A DNA stretch of 27,024 nt, taken from CAZLMW01 sp964560875 (GTDB taxonomy: Bacteria; Myxococcota_A; UBA9042). The notes beneath the pieces were generated by a model. That model ran no database searches, was not told where the DNA came from, and saw only the letters and a program-made list of their open reading frames with translations. This document shows, one piece after another, positions 16,571-23,508 of this stretch. How positions within the stretch are numbered: position 1 is the first letter of the stretch; every line of letters begins with the position of its first letter. The stretch covers positions 1 to 27,024 of the forward strand of contig CAZLMW010000110.1 in the NCBI GenBank assembly GCA_964560875.1. The letters are read 5' to 3'. Position numbers and translations under genes: made by a program.

Positions 16571-18121
16571 ATGACATCCCAATTCTTCCCGCCCGCCGGT
16601 TCCGCCGACGAGCGCACCCAATTCGCCGCTCTCCAAGCGAGGCTGCGCGAACATTTCGTGCGTTTCGCCGCCGATCCGACCCGTCCATACACCGCCGTCG
16701 TCATCCCGTCGCAGAGCTTCGACCCTGCCGAGCTCGCCAAGATCTCGGGCGTCGCGCACTACGAAGAGCGGTCGTTGTTCAACCTGATGCTGCTGCGCCA
16801 TCCCCGGTTGCGGCTGATCTACGTCACGTCCAAGCGGCTCAACCCGCTGATCATCGACTACTACCTGCACCAGATGCGCGGCGTGCCTCCCGCCCATGCC
16901 CGCATGCGCTTGACGCTGTTCGATTGCGACGACGCGGCTCCCATCGCGCTGACCTCGAAGATCCTCGCGCGACCAAGGCTCGTCCAACGCATCCGCGACG
17001 CCATCCGCGACCCCGAAAACGCCCACATGGTGTGCTTCAACAGCACCCCGCTGGAGCGCACCCTGGCCGTGCAGCTGGGCATCCCGCTCAACTCGTGTGA
17101 TCCGGAGCTGACCCACCTCGGCAGCAAGACCGGCAGTCGCAACGTGTTTCGCGCTGCTGGGGTCGAAATGGCGCCGGGTCGTGAAGGTCTAAGCGATGAA
17201 CACGAGCTCGTCTCAGCGGTCGCCGAAACGTGGCACGAGTCGCCCGACACATCGCGCATCGTTGTCAAGCTCGACGAGTCGTTCAGCGGTGAAGGCAACG
17301 CGATCCTCGACCTGCGGGAGCTCGAATCTGGCCATCCCCGAGACAGTTCGGTCGCCGACACCGAAAAGGCCGTCGCCGCCGCGATGCCCAACCTCCGCTT
17401 CGAAGCACCGGGCCTGACCTGGGGCGCCTATCGCGAGCAGTTCAACCGCATGGGCGGGATCTGCGAGGTGTGGGTCGAGGGGGAAGGCAAGACATCACCC
17501 TCGGTCCAGCTGCGCATCAACCCGGTGCGTGAAGTGCAGGTCATCTCAACGCACGACCAGCTGCTCGGCGGCCCCGGCGGCCAGGTCTTTCTCGGCGCCA
17601 CATTCCCCGCCAACGGTCGCTATCGACTCGCGATGCAAGACCTGAGCATGCGCGTCGGACAAGTGCTCGCCGACAAGGGCGTCATCGGTCGTTTCGGGGT
17701 CGATTTCCTCGCGATCCCGCAGGCCGACGGTCCAGACCGACTTGTAGCTGTGGAAATCAACCTCCGCGCGGGCGGGACGACACATCCGTTCAACACGCTG
17801 AAGTTCATCACCGGCGGCCAGTACGACGCGAAAACGGGGACGTATTCCACGGGCGGCGGTCGCGAGCGGTGTTATTTCACGACGGACACGCTCCAAAGCG
17901 ACGACTACAAGGGCACGCTCCCGTTCGACCTGATGGACCTGCTCGTCGTTCACGGTGTGCATTTCCGCTACGACGACACCGGGGTGGTTTTTCACCTGCT
18001 GGGGTGCCTGAGCCAGTTCGGCAAGATCGGTTGCCTCGCCATCGCGCCGACCGTCGATGAGTCGCTTGCGATCTACGACCGAACTGTGGCGCTCATGAAT
18101 GAGCACCTCGTCAACGGGTAG
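16571..18121 (+). CDS. ATP-grasp ligase, PGM1 (pheganomycin peptide ligase)-like
   Basis: A 516-residue soluble protein. The N-terminal region (about 40-170) looks like a pre-ATP-grasp domain. The ATP-grasp core follows, with SKTGSR at 185-190, the nucleotide-binding Lys in VVKLDESFSGEGN (K233), and the Mg/catalytic motif EINLRAGGTTHP (E395, N397, R399). The C-terminal 60 residues (HGVHFRYDDTGVVFHLLG, then QFGKIG) resemble the C-terminal domain of PGM1-type ligases. ATP-grasp ligases join a carboxylate, activated as an acyl phosphate, to an amine; in PGM1 the acceptor is a peptide. The substrate here is unknown. The ATG at 571 was chosen because upstream in-frame sequence overlaps the previous gene and is low-complexity; no strong SD is visible. 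Confidence 0.85.
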   Translation: MTSQFFPPAGSADERTQFAALQARLREHFVRFAADPTRPYTAVVIPSQSFDPAELAKISGVAHYEERSLFNLMLLRHPRLRLIYVTSKRLNPLIIDYYLHQMRGVPPAHARMRLTLFDCDDAAPIALTSKILARPRLVQRIRDAIRDPENAHMVCFNSTPLERTLAVQLGIPLNSCDPELTHLGSKTGSRNVFRAAGVEMAPGREGLSDEHELVSAVAETWHESPDTSRIVVKLDESFSGEGNAILDLRELESGHPRDSSVADTEKAVAAAMPNLRFEAPGLTWGAYREQFNRMGGICEVWVEGEGKTSPSVQLRINPVREVQVISTHDQLLGGPGGQVFLGATFPANGRYRLAMQDLSMRVGQVLADKGVIGRFGVDFLAIPQADGPDRLVAVEINLRAGGTTHPFNTLKFITGGQYDAKTGTYSTGGGRERCYFTTDTLQSDDYKGTLPFDLMDLLVVHGVHFRYDDTGVVFHLLGCLSQFGKIGCLAIAPTVDESLAIYDRTVALMNEHLVNG

Positions 18122-18166
18122 ATTGTTCCGGCGGCGGGATCGTCTTGGCCGACGCGGCCTCGGATC

Positions 18167-18286
18167 AAAGGGGGAAGGACCCAACAGGGGAAGGCATTTT
18201 ATGATCTGCGTGGCACCCGTTGGTTGCGGCGCTCGCGTCTTCGGGCGATGACAGACTGCCTTCCCCTGACCGGTCCTTCCCCCTTT
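18167..18286. repeat. 120-bp imperfect inverted-repeat element
   Basis: A 15-bp arm (18167-18181) pairs perfectly with 18272-18286, and a 12-bp arm (18185-18196) pairs perfectly with 18257-18268. The two stems are separated by a 3x3 internal loop. Each arm contains GGGGAAGG or its complement, so the arms are also direct repeats of each other. The 60-nt apical part holds a second hairpin (CGCTCG at 18230-18235 with CGGGCG at 18242-18247, one G-U pair). It begins 46 bp after the ATP-grasp stop codon. It could be a bidirectional terminator, a structured RNA or a miniature mobile element; no flanking target duplication was recognised. Confidence 0.8.
18201..18251 (+). CDS. Possible 16-codon mini-ORF inside the inverted repeat (speculative)
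   Basis: ATG to TGA encodes MICVAPVGCGARVFGR. A purine-rich GGGGAAGG (18187-18194) sits 6 nt upstream, a plausible ribosome site that lies within the left inner stem and would be masked when the hairpin forms. Short ORFs arise easily by chance in such a loop, so this is weak. It is listed because PGM1-type ligases use ribosomally made peptides as acceptors. Confidence 0.15.
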   Translation: MICVAPVGCGARVFGR

Positions 18287-18450
18287 GGAACCCCCATCCC
18301 CGCTTACCCCAACCGCCTGTTTTTGTGGATTCTTTTGGGAGAAGCGGACGTACGTGTCGGTCGCCGGTGGCGGTTCTGTGCGCGCGCAGCCCTGCATCCG
18401 TGGGGACGGTCAGGGCGCCCCGCGGTCACACAGGCAGGCAAGCGCCCCCT

Positions 18451-18474
18451 TTGCACTTGCGGCCGCCCGTGCAA
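18451..18474. promoter_or_regulatory. 24-bp near-palindrome, candidate antitoxin operator
   Basis: TTGCAC and GTGCAA flank a GCGGCCGC core with symmetric 2-bp mismatches (TT/CC), so both halves share one axis. It ends about 10 bp upstream of the possible -35 box of the toxin-antitoxin pair. Ribbon-helix-helix antitoxins bind such dyads as dimers, which makes autoregulation plausible. Confidence 0.45.
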
Positions 18475-18484
18475 TGCGAGGCTT

Positions 18485-18513
18485 TTGACGCTAAGACGCT
18501 ACAACGTTACCGT
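18485..18513 (+). promoter_or_regulatory. Candidate promoter of the toxin-antitoxin operon
   Basis: TTGACG (18485-18490, five of six matches to the -35 consensus) is followed 17 bp later by TACCGT (18508-18513), which keeps only the TAnnnT positions of the -10 box. Transcription would begin close to the ribosome site at 18520-18525, leaving a very short leader. Confidence 0.3.
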
Positions 18514-18529
18514 GCCAACGGAGGTCGAC

Positions 18530-18760
18530 ATGGCAAAGAGTCAGCGAACGACGGTGTATTTGGATGGCGACCTGCATCGCGCTTTGCGCCTCAAAGCGGT
18601 GGCATCAAACTGCAATGTTTCGGAGTTGATCAACGAAGCCGTGCGCGCAGCCTTGGCGGAAGATCTCTCTGATATCGAAGCATTTGACGCTCGAGTTGAT
18701 GAGGCCGACCGCTCATTCGAGACGTTCGTTCGGGAGCTGACCGTTGACGGGGCGCTATAG
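18530..18760 (+). CDS. Ribbon-helix-helix (CopG/RHH-type) antitoxin
   Basis: A 76-residue protein. The N-terminal strand RTTVYLDGDLHRALRLKA and the helices NVSELINEAVRAALAE form a typical RHH DNA-binding domain (residues about 5-45). The acidic tail (DLSDIEAFDARVDEADRSF) is the expected toxin-binding segment. It should dimerise, bind its own operator and neutralise the toxin encoded next. The start ATG is supported by GGAGGT at 18520-18525, 4 nt upstream. The toxin gene overlaps its last 17 bp. Codon use looks less G/C-biased than in neighbouring genes, which would fit acquisition by transfer; this is an impression, not a calculation. Confidence 0.88.
   Translation: MAKSQRTTVYLDGDLHRALRLKAVASNCNVSELINEAVRAALAEDLSDIEAFDARVDEADRSFETFVRELTVDGAL
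18732..18736 (+). promoter_or_regulatory. Ribosome binding site supporting the TTG start of the toxin
   Basis: GGGAG sits 7 nt upstream of the TTG at 18744. An in-frame TGA at 18738-18740 rules out any earlier start, so TTG is the only plausible one that keeps the N-terminal strand. Confidence 0.6.
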
Positions 18761-19004
18761 GATCCGCATCAAGCGAAGCGCGGAGAAGGAACTCGCTGCG
18801 ATTTCGACGGTTGATCGCGCACGGCTGATCGCAGCGATTCGTTCGCTGGCCGACGAACCGAGGCCCACCGGTGCAAAACGTCTCGTTGGCCGACCTGCTT
18901 GGCGTCTGAGAGTGGGAAGATACCGAGCAATCTACACGATCGAGGACGACCTGCTGGTCGTCATGGTCATCAAAGTGGGGCACAGGCGCGAGGTCTACCG
19001 ATGA
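18744..19004 (+). CDS. RelE/ParE-superfamily toxin
   Basis: An 86-residue basic protein starting with TTG. It has the family layout: strand (YRIRIKRSAEKELAAI), two helices with DRARLIAAIRSLADEPRP, then GAKRLVGRPAWRLRVGRYRAIYTI and the C-terminal strands VVMVIKVGHRREVYR. The R-x-R-x-G-x-Y-R motif and the final HRxxVY are typical of RelE-like ribosome-dependent RNases, although ParE-type gyrase poisons share the fold. The C-terminal HRREVY favours RelE but does not prove it. Translation is probably coupled to the antitoxin through the 17-bp overlap. Confidence 0.87.
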   Translation: MTGRYRIRIKRSAEKELAAISTVDRARLIAAIRSLADEPRPTGAKRLVGRPAWRLRVGRYRAIYTIEDDLLVVMVIKVGHRREVYR

Positions 19005-19122
19005 CGCAGGTCAGCGCACGGCCTGGGATGCGGCGCGGTTGAATGTCCGCCGCCGTCGATCACGGGAATGTTTCAAGGGAGCGCTCTCAGGTACACGTCG
19101 CCTTCAAAGCCTACCGGCAATG

Positions 19123-20253
19123 TCAACTGGATGCGGGCCACTCGTGTAGGCGCAGGTAGGCTCGGAAGCAGTAGTGGTCTGACTGCTCGACCCGTTCGCC
19201 TTTGAAGTCGATGAAGCGGTCTTTCATGCCGAGCTCGACGTGTTCGACATGGACGCCGCTGCGGTCACCGATGGGCCTGGCGAAGATGAAATCTACGCGC
19301 TGGGATGGCTCCCAATTGGCTGTGCGGGTGATCTGCACGAGTCGGTTGCCTACGTGCTGCGTGGCCCATTCGAGCTCGGTTTCGTCGTGGGCGGCCGCTA
19401 CCTCGCCGGCCCCGTGGATGGCGGCGAATGCGTCGATGGCGTCCACGCTGTCGGCGAACTTGTTGTAGATGGCCGCATTGCGTCGCCAGCCCCAGGACGG
19501 TCGGCCGGCGGCGAAGAATCGGTCGCTTGCGTAATAGGGCGACGCGTTGAGGTCTCCGCCCACGATGAGCTGGCCACCGCCGGACTTCAGTGCGCGTTCG
19601 CTGGCGGGCTGTACGAGGTGCTCGAATGTCTGGTCGACCTGGGCGAGTCGGACCTTCTGCGCGCTGCCGGCGGCGAGGTGCACGTTCACGATGACGAGCG
19701 GTTGGCCGGTCTGCGCGTGGGTCGCTTCCACGAGCATCGCGGTCTTGTGATAGATGAAGTACTCGATCACCCGCTGGGTCGGAAAACGCAGCTCGCGGAA
19801 GGTCGGCTCCCCGGCTACAACGGACTTGCGGATCAGGGTGACGAGGCCGCGGTGACTGCCGCTGAACATCACGTGGTAGTCGGGCAGCTCGTCGCGAAGT
19901 GACCGCTTGTAGCGCTTGTTCCAGACCTCTTGCATGAGGATCACGTCGGCGTCCAACGCGGCAACCGCTGCAGCCAACCTGGGCCCGCGGGTGGTCACGC
20001 CGGGTGTCCCGACCCAAAGCGCGGACAGCAGCCCACCGTTGTAGGTCACGACGTCGAGCGCATCGCCGTCGCCAACCGCGCGTGATTTTGCGGCTTGGTT
20101 GCGGTCGCGCATGGCGGCGAGGCGGGCGGTCTGAGCGGCCCGAAAGTCGGCGTCGATTCCCCGCGCCCCGACCGGGATGATCGGCGCGGCTTCGGAGGCG
20201 CGATCGAGGCCGGACTTCTTGGGTGGCGCAGTCATTGGCGCTGGGTAGTGCAT
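19123..20253 (-). CDS. Endonuclease/exonuclease/phosphatase (EEP) family protein
   Basis: A 376-residue protein of the Mg-dependent EEP superfamily (PF03372: DNase I, exonuclease III, sphingomyelinase, inositol phosphatases). The catalytic signatures are all present: VVTYNGG (N72), LMQEVWN (E109), VNVHL (N190, H192), VGGDLNASP (D234, N236), RVDFIFAR (D321) and SDHYCF (D359, H360). No signal peptide or membrane segment is seen, so it is probably cytoplasmic unless exported by another route. The substrate (DNA, RNA, lipid or phosphoinositide) cannot be told from the sequence. The start could be ATG at 20253 or 20235; both have weak ribosome sites. It is divergent from the kinase-like gene. Confidence 0.87.
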   Translation of the reverse strand: MHYPAPMTAPPKKSGLDRASEAAPIIPVGARGIDADFRAAQTARLAAMRDRNQAAKSRAVGDGDALDVVTYNGGLLSALWVGTPGVTTRGPRLAAAVAALDADVILMQEVWNKRYKRSLRDELPDYHVMFSGSHRGLVTLIRKSVVAGEPTFRELRFPTQRVIEYFIYHKTAMLVEATHAQTGQPLVIVNVHLAAGSAQKVRLAQVDQTFEHLVQPASERALKSGGGQLIVGGDLNASPYYASDRFFAAGRPSWGWRRNAAIYNKFADSVDAIDAFAAIHGAGEVAAAHDETELEWATQHVGNRLVQITRTANWEPSQRVDFIFARPIGDRSGVHVEHVELGMKDRFIDFKGERVEQSDHYCFRAYLRLHEWPASS

Positions 20254-20563
20254 GCGCACCCCGAATTCAAGCGTCTTTTCGGGGAGAGCCTGTCGTTGCC
20301 GCCAAAACACCGCGGTTGTGCAAAAAAGGTCGAATTTGAGTGCTTCGACGAAGGCAAAATGCCCGTAGATGCCGCTAGCGGGCCCGCTAACGCGTCTTCG
20401 GGTCAAGGGGCTATATCAAGTGCTTCGCGAGCAGATCGGGCCTTAGAGAGGCCCCTACGGCCCGCGGGCTCCTGGCATCATCACGCGGCGGGCGCTTGCG
20501 GCGCAGGGGCGCGGTCGCTGATACTGCCGTCAACACCGGTACTTCTGACCCGCGGGGCATCCA
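20254..20563. promoter_or_regulatory. Divergent intergenic region with palindromes
   Basis: About 310 bp between two divergent genes, presumably holding both promoters. A perfect 14-bp palindrome (TAGCGGGCCCGCTA, 20376-20389) and a hairpin (GGGCCT/AGGCCC around a 5-nt loop, 20438-20454) are visible. Either may be an operator. No convincing -10/-35 pair was found by eye. Confidence 0.4.
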
Positions 20564-21877
20564 ATGGCGGCAAAAATGAGGGCGTATCCGGCGGGCACCA
20601 TCGTCGGTGGCCGCTACGAGATCGTCGCCCTGCGAGGCCGCGGCCAGCAGTCATTGCTCTACGACGCCCGCCAACGGAGCACGCGGCAGGACGTGGTCGT
20701 GAAGGTGCTCGCCGTCGATCCGGACAGCCTCGAGGACTCGCGCGCCCGATTCGAGCGTGAGATTCGCGTCCTTTCGCACCTGACCAGCGGCCACACCGTC
20801 CGCCTGTTGGACGCAGGAGAGAACGTCGACGGCAACGTTTTCATGGCCCTGGAGCGCCTCGATGGCGTGCCCCTTAGCGCCGTATTGAAACGCGCAACAA
20901 AACGAGGTCTGCCCATCCCGGCGATGGCTGTCGGCCAGCTGCTCGTGCCCTTGCTGCGCGCGCTTGGCGAAGCGCATCAAAAGGGCCTCGTTCACCGCAA
21001 CCTGCTGCCGTCGCACATCATGCTCTGCCGCGCCGGCATCGATGAGTTCAACGTGAAGGTGCTCGACTACGGCATCGTCCGTTCGGTCACCTCGACGCTC
21101 ACCCGGCAAGGCGCCGCAGTCGGGACCCCGGCCTACATGAGCCCCGAACAAGCCCGCGGCGAGGATCTCGACCAGCGCACGGACCTCTACGGCCTGGGGG
21201 TCTTGTTGTATCGCTGCCTCGAAGGGCGCTTGCCGTTCGACGATCCCGATGTGTTCGAGGTGATCCGCGCGCATGTGCTCGATCCGATTCCGCGGATGGC
21301 GTCATCGCGGGGCAACGTGATCGCTTCGAAACTGGCAGCGCTGACCGCGCAAATGCTCTCCAAATCGCCGGACGACCGACCCGAAGACGCGGAGGCTGTG
21401 TTGCGCGAAGTGCGCGGGATTCTTGGCCGACGGGATCCAGGCCTGGACGACCTGCGGCAGTTCGTCGACGGCCTCTACGACGCATCGACGCGCCCGTCAG
21501 GGCAACGACCCGCGCTGGTGGTCCAATCGGCGCCACAGTCTTCACCGCCGGGCACGCCGCCGCCCGCTCCCAACGATGATACGCCCGCCGTCGATCACAA
21601 GGCGACGCGCATCGCCAAGCCGAAAGCGCAACAGGGCGCTCCAAACAGGCCGAGAATCAAACAGTCGTCCGATCCCCTGGCCGGCGCGTTTGGCCCGACC
21701 AAGAAGCTGGGTCAGCACCCCGTTGAATTCGTCGATGGCGGCGAAGTCGTGGCGGAACGTCGCGAGCAACCCGTGGCCATCAACCATCGCCAGCGCCTCA
21801 AGGGCCTCAAAGAAGCGGTGCAATGGGTGACCGACGACGATCCGGGCGGCACGGCTGCGGGCAAGACCAAGAAGTGA
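20564..21877 (+). CDS. Serine/threonine kinase-like protein, probable pseudokinase
   Basis: A 437-residue protein with a Hanks-type kinase domain at about 15-290. Retained features are a loose Gly-rich loop (GRGQQS), the VVVKVL lysine (K47), the helix-C Glu (E66), the metal-binding Asp as DYG (D168), GTPAYMSPEQARGE and TDLYGLG. The catalytic loop is abnormal: the usual HRDLKPxN reads HRNLLPSH, so the catalytic Asp is Asn146, the Lys is Leu148 and the Asn is His151. It probably binds nucleotide or partners but phosphorylates poorly or not at all. A Pro/Ala-rich linker and a basic/acidic tail without a membrane segment follow, so it is probably cytoplasmic. No clear ribosome site; the M5 ATG is an alternative start. 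Confidence 0.9.
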   Translation: MAAKMRAYPAGTIVGGRYEIVALRGRGQQSLLYDARQRSTRQDVVVKVLAVDPDSLEDSRARFEREIRVLSHLTSGHTVRLLDAGENVDGNVFMALERLDGVPLSAVLKRATKRGLPIPAMAVGQLLVPLLRALGEAHQKGLVHRNLLPSHIMLCRAGIDEFNVKVLDYGIVRSVTSTLTRQGAAVGTPAYMSPEQARGEDLDQRTDLYGLGVLLYRCLEGRLPFDDPDVFEVIRAHVLDPIPRMASSRGNVIASKLAALTAQMLSKSPDDRPEDAEAVLREVRGILGRRDPGLDDLRQFVDGLYDASTRPSGQRPALVVQSAPQSSPPGTPPPAPNDDTPAVDHKATRIAKPKAQQGAPNRPRIKQSSDPLAGAFGPTKKLGQHPVEFVDGGEVVAERREQPVAINHRQRLKGLKEAVQWVTDDDPGGTAAGKTKK

Positions 21878-22101
21878 AGCGCCGGGGAGCGCGCCAAGCC
21901 CCACCATTTCTTCGTTCACGCCTCATTTTTATACAGCGCGCCTCTCGCGGGCGACCCTTGCCCGACGACGGCGACCGCCTCCAAGCGCTTTTCTGCGCGG
22001 CCGGTGACACTTTCTCGAAGAGTCGGTGTTCAACCAATAGCGGCCCAAGTGGAGAGGGGTCGTCGCCAGCGACGTGGGTACGCCGCGAGGCTTTGGAGGG
22101 G
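21878..22101. other. Intergenic region upstream of the sigma factor gene
   Basis: About 220 bp with no supportable gene. An upstream in-frame extension of the sigma gene exists but has no family resemblance. A 6-bp palindrome with a 2-nt centre (CGTCGC/GCGACG, 22061-22074) lies just upstream of the start and could be a regulatory dyad. No clear promoter was identified. Confidence 0.4.
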
Positions 22102-22602
22102 ATGAGCGTAGACGCTGCCGAGCTCTATACGCGCTTTGGACCGATGGTTCTTCGGCGGTGCCGACGTTTGCTCGGTGACGAGGAACGGGCTGTGGATGCC
22201 ATGCAAGACACCTTTGTCCAGGTGATTCGCTACCAGGAGCGGCTCGACGGTCACGCGCCCTCGAGCCTCCTGTACCGGATGGCGACCAACGTGTGCCTGA
22301 ACAAGCTTCGGTCGCAAAAACGGAGGCCTGAAGTGCCCGATGGTGACCTGATCGAGAAGATCGCGCACCTGCCGGACGCCGAGCGCCTGACCGGGGCGCG
22401 CAAGTTGCTCGCGCGCCTTTTTGAAACGCAGCAGGAAAGCACCCGGACGATCGCGGTGTTGCACCTGTTGGACGGTCTGACGCTACAAGAAGTGGCCGAT
22501 GAAGTTGGCATGTCCGTGTCGGGTGTTCGCAAGCGATTGCGCGGTCTTCGCGCGAAGCTTCACGAGCTCGACGCCATGCAACCGTCCGTGGAGGCGATGT
22601 AG
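22102..22602 (+). CDS. ECF-family RNA polymerase sigma factor
   Basis: A 166-residue sigma factor with only regions 2 and 4. Region 2 (about 5-74) has LYTRFGPMVLRRCRRLLGD and the DAMQDTFVQVIRY core. Region 4 (about 108-156) has RTIAVLHLLDGLTLQEVADE, then VGMSVSGVRKRLRGLRAKL, a helix-turn-helix for the -35 box. It directs RNA polymerase to a small regulon, probably including its own operon. The next gene begins at the base after its stop codon, as for a sigma / anti-sigma pair. The GGAGG at 22095-22099 is only 2 nt from the ATG, closer than usual, so a TTG at 22093 or another start cannot be excluded. Confidence 0.92.
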   Translation: MSVDAAELYTRFGPMVLRRCRRLLGDEERAVDAMQDTFVQVIRYQERLDGHAPSSLLYRMATNVCLNKLRSQKRRPEVPDGDLIEKIAHLPDAERLTGARKLLARLFETQQESTRTIAVLHLLDGLTLQEVADEVGMSVSGVRKRLRGLRAKLHELDAMQPSVEAM

Positions 22603-23508
22603 ATGCCTGTGCACAACGAAAACCCAATGGTGCCGCAGCTGCTCCTGGAGCGGCTGGCGGCCGGCGACCTGGACCCCAAACGTTCGCGCTCGATCCGATC
22701 GCGGCTGGAACAAGAGCCCGGTGGCATGGAGCGGTTGGCGGCGCTGACAGCGAGCAACGACGCGATCCTCAGCCGGTACGCGGCCGATCACATGCTCGCC
22801 GCGATCGCGCGAAAGAAAGACGACGCTGAGCGCATCGATGCGGCCCGCGCGGACCGGGAAAAGCGCGCCAGCTCAACCCGCTGGATGGTGTGGGGCGCCC
22901 CCGCGATGTTGGCGGCCATTGTCGCGGTCGTGACGCTTCGAGGCGGTCCCGTACCCGTGGACGACGGCGCGCTTTCGCCCGCCACCGATCGTCCGCTCGC
23001 CGCTTCCCCCGGACAAGGCAACACAATCCAAGACAACACAATCCAAGACCGGGCGATCGACGACGGGCATCGCTCCAAAGGTCTCAAGGCGCACCTGCAG
23101 GTCTTCCGCAAGCGAGGCGAAGACGCGGAGAAACTGCGCCACGGACAGGCCGCGACAGCCGGCGACCTGATCCAGCTGCGCTACGTGGCGGGCGAGGCGT
23201 CCCACGGCGCGATCCTGTCGATCGATGGTCGCGGCGAGGTGACGCTGCATTACCCCGAGAGCGAAGACGGCGATCTCAGCCTCGAACCGGGCAAAGCGAT
23301 CGCGCTGCCGCACGCCTACGAGTTGGACGATGCGCCGCGCTTTGAGCGCTTTGTATTCATCACCGCCGCCGGTCCCTTTGACCTTGGTGTGATCCTTGAT
23401 GCCGCTCGCAGCATCAAACGTTCCGGCGCGCGCGCGGAAGATATTGCGCTGGATCTACCCGACGGGCTTTGGCAATCCTCCTTTGTGGTCAAGAAGGTCG
23501 AGCCATGA
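22603..23508 (+). CDS. Single-pass membrane protein, anti-sigma-like with DUF4384-like C-terminal domain
   Basis: A 301-residue protein with no Cys, so it is not a zinc-binding anti-sigma factor. The N-terminal cytoplasmic part (LLLERLAAGDLDP, then RSRLEQEP, DAILSRYAADHMLAAIARK) resembles the short helical anti-sigma regions of myxobacterial membrane proteins. One membrane segment follows at about 95-112 (WMVWGAPAMLAAIVAVVTL), then a linker and an exterior domain (about 160-300). The segment AGDLIQLRYVAGEASHGAILSIDGRGEVTLHYP resembles DUF4384. It begins directly after the sigma stop codon (TAG then ATG) and its stop overlaps the next start as ATGA, so all three genes are likely translationally coupled. 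The sigma-inhibiting role is inferred from position and topology. Confidence 0.8.
   Translation: MPVHNENPMVPQLLLERLAAGDLDPKRSRSIRSRLEQEPGGMERLAALTASNDAILSRYAADHMLAAIARKKDDAERIDAARADREKRASSTRWMVWGAPAMLAAIVAVVTLRGGPVPVDDGALSPATDRPLAASPGQGNTIQDNTIQDRAIDDGHRSKGLKAHLQVFRKRGEDAEKLRHGQAATAGDLIQLRYVAGEASHGAILSIDGRGEVTLHYPESEDGDLSLEPGKAIALPHAYELDDAPRFERFVFITAAGPFDLGVILDAARSIKRSGARAEDIALDLPDGLWQSSFVVKKVEP
23020..23049 (+). repeat. Perfect 15-bp tandem duplication in the periplasmic linker
   Basis: AACACAATCCAAGAC occurs twice back to back, adding one extra NTIQD to the linker after the membrane segment. It is in frame and lower in GC than its surroundings, consistent with a slippage event. Confidence 0.9.

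Larger units (their letters stand above)
18287..18529. other. Upstream region of the toxin-antitoxin pair
   Basis: About 240 bp without a convincing gene. It holds the far end of the inverted-repeat element, a loosely spaced 7-bp dyad (AACCGCC 18311-18317 with GGCGGTT 18369-18375), the palindrome at 18451-18474 and the candidate promoter at 18485-18513. Reading frames that cross it lack codon bias or recognisable domains. Confidence 0.5.

Noticed and set aside
20095..20760. Plus-strand open frame across the EEP and kinase gene starts
   Set aside because: It spans the divergent region and opposes or overlaps two genes with clear family motifs. Its translation shows no recognisable domain.
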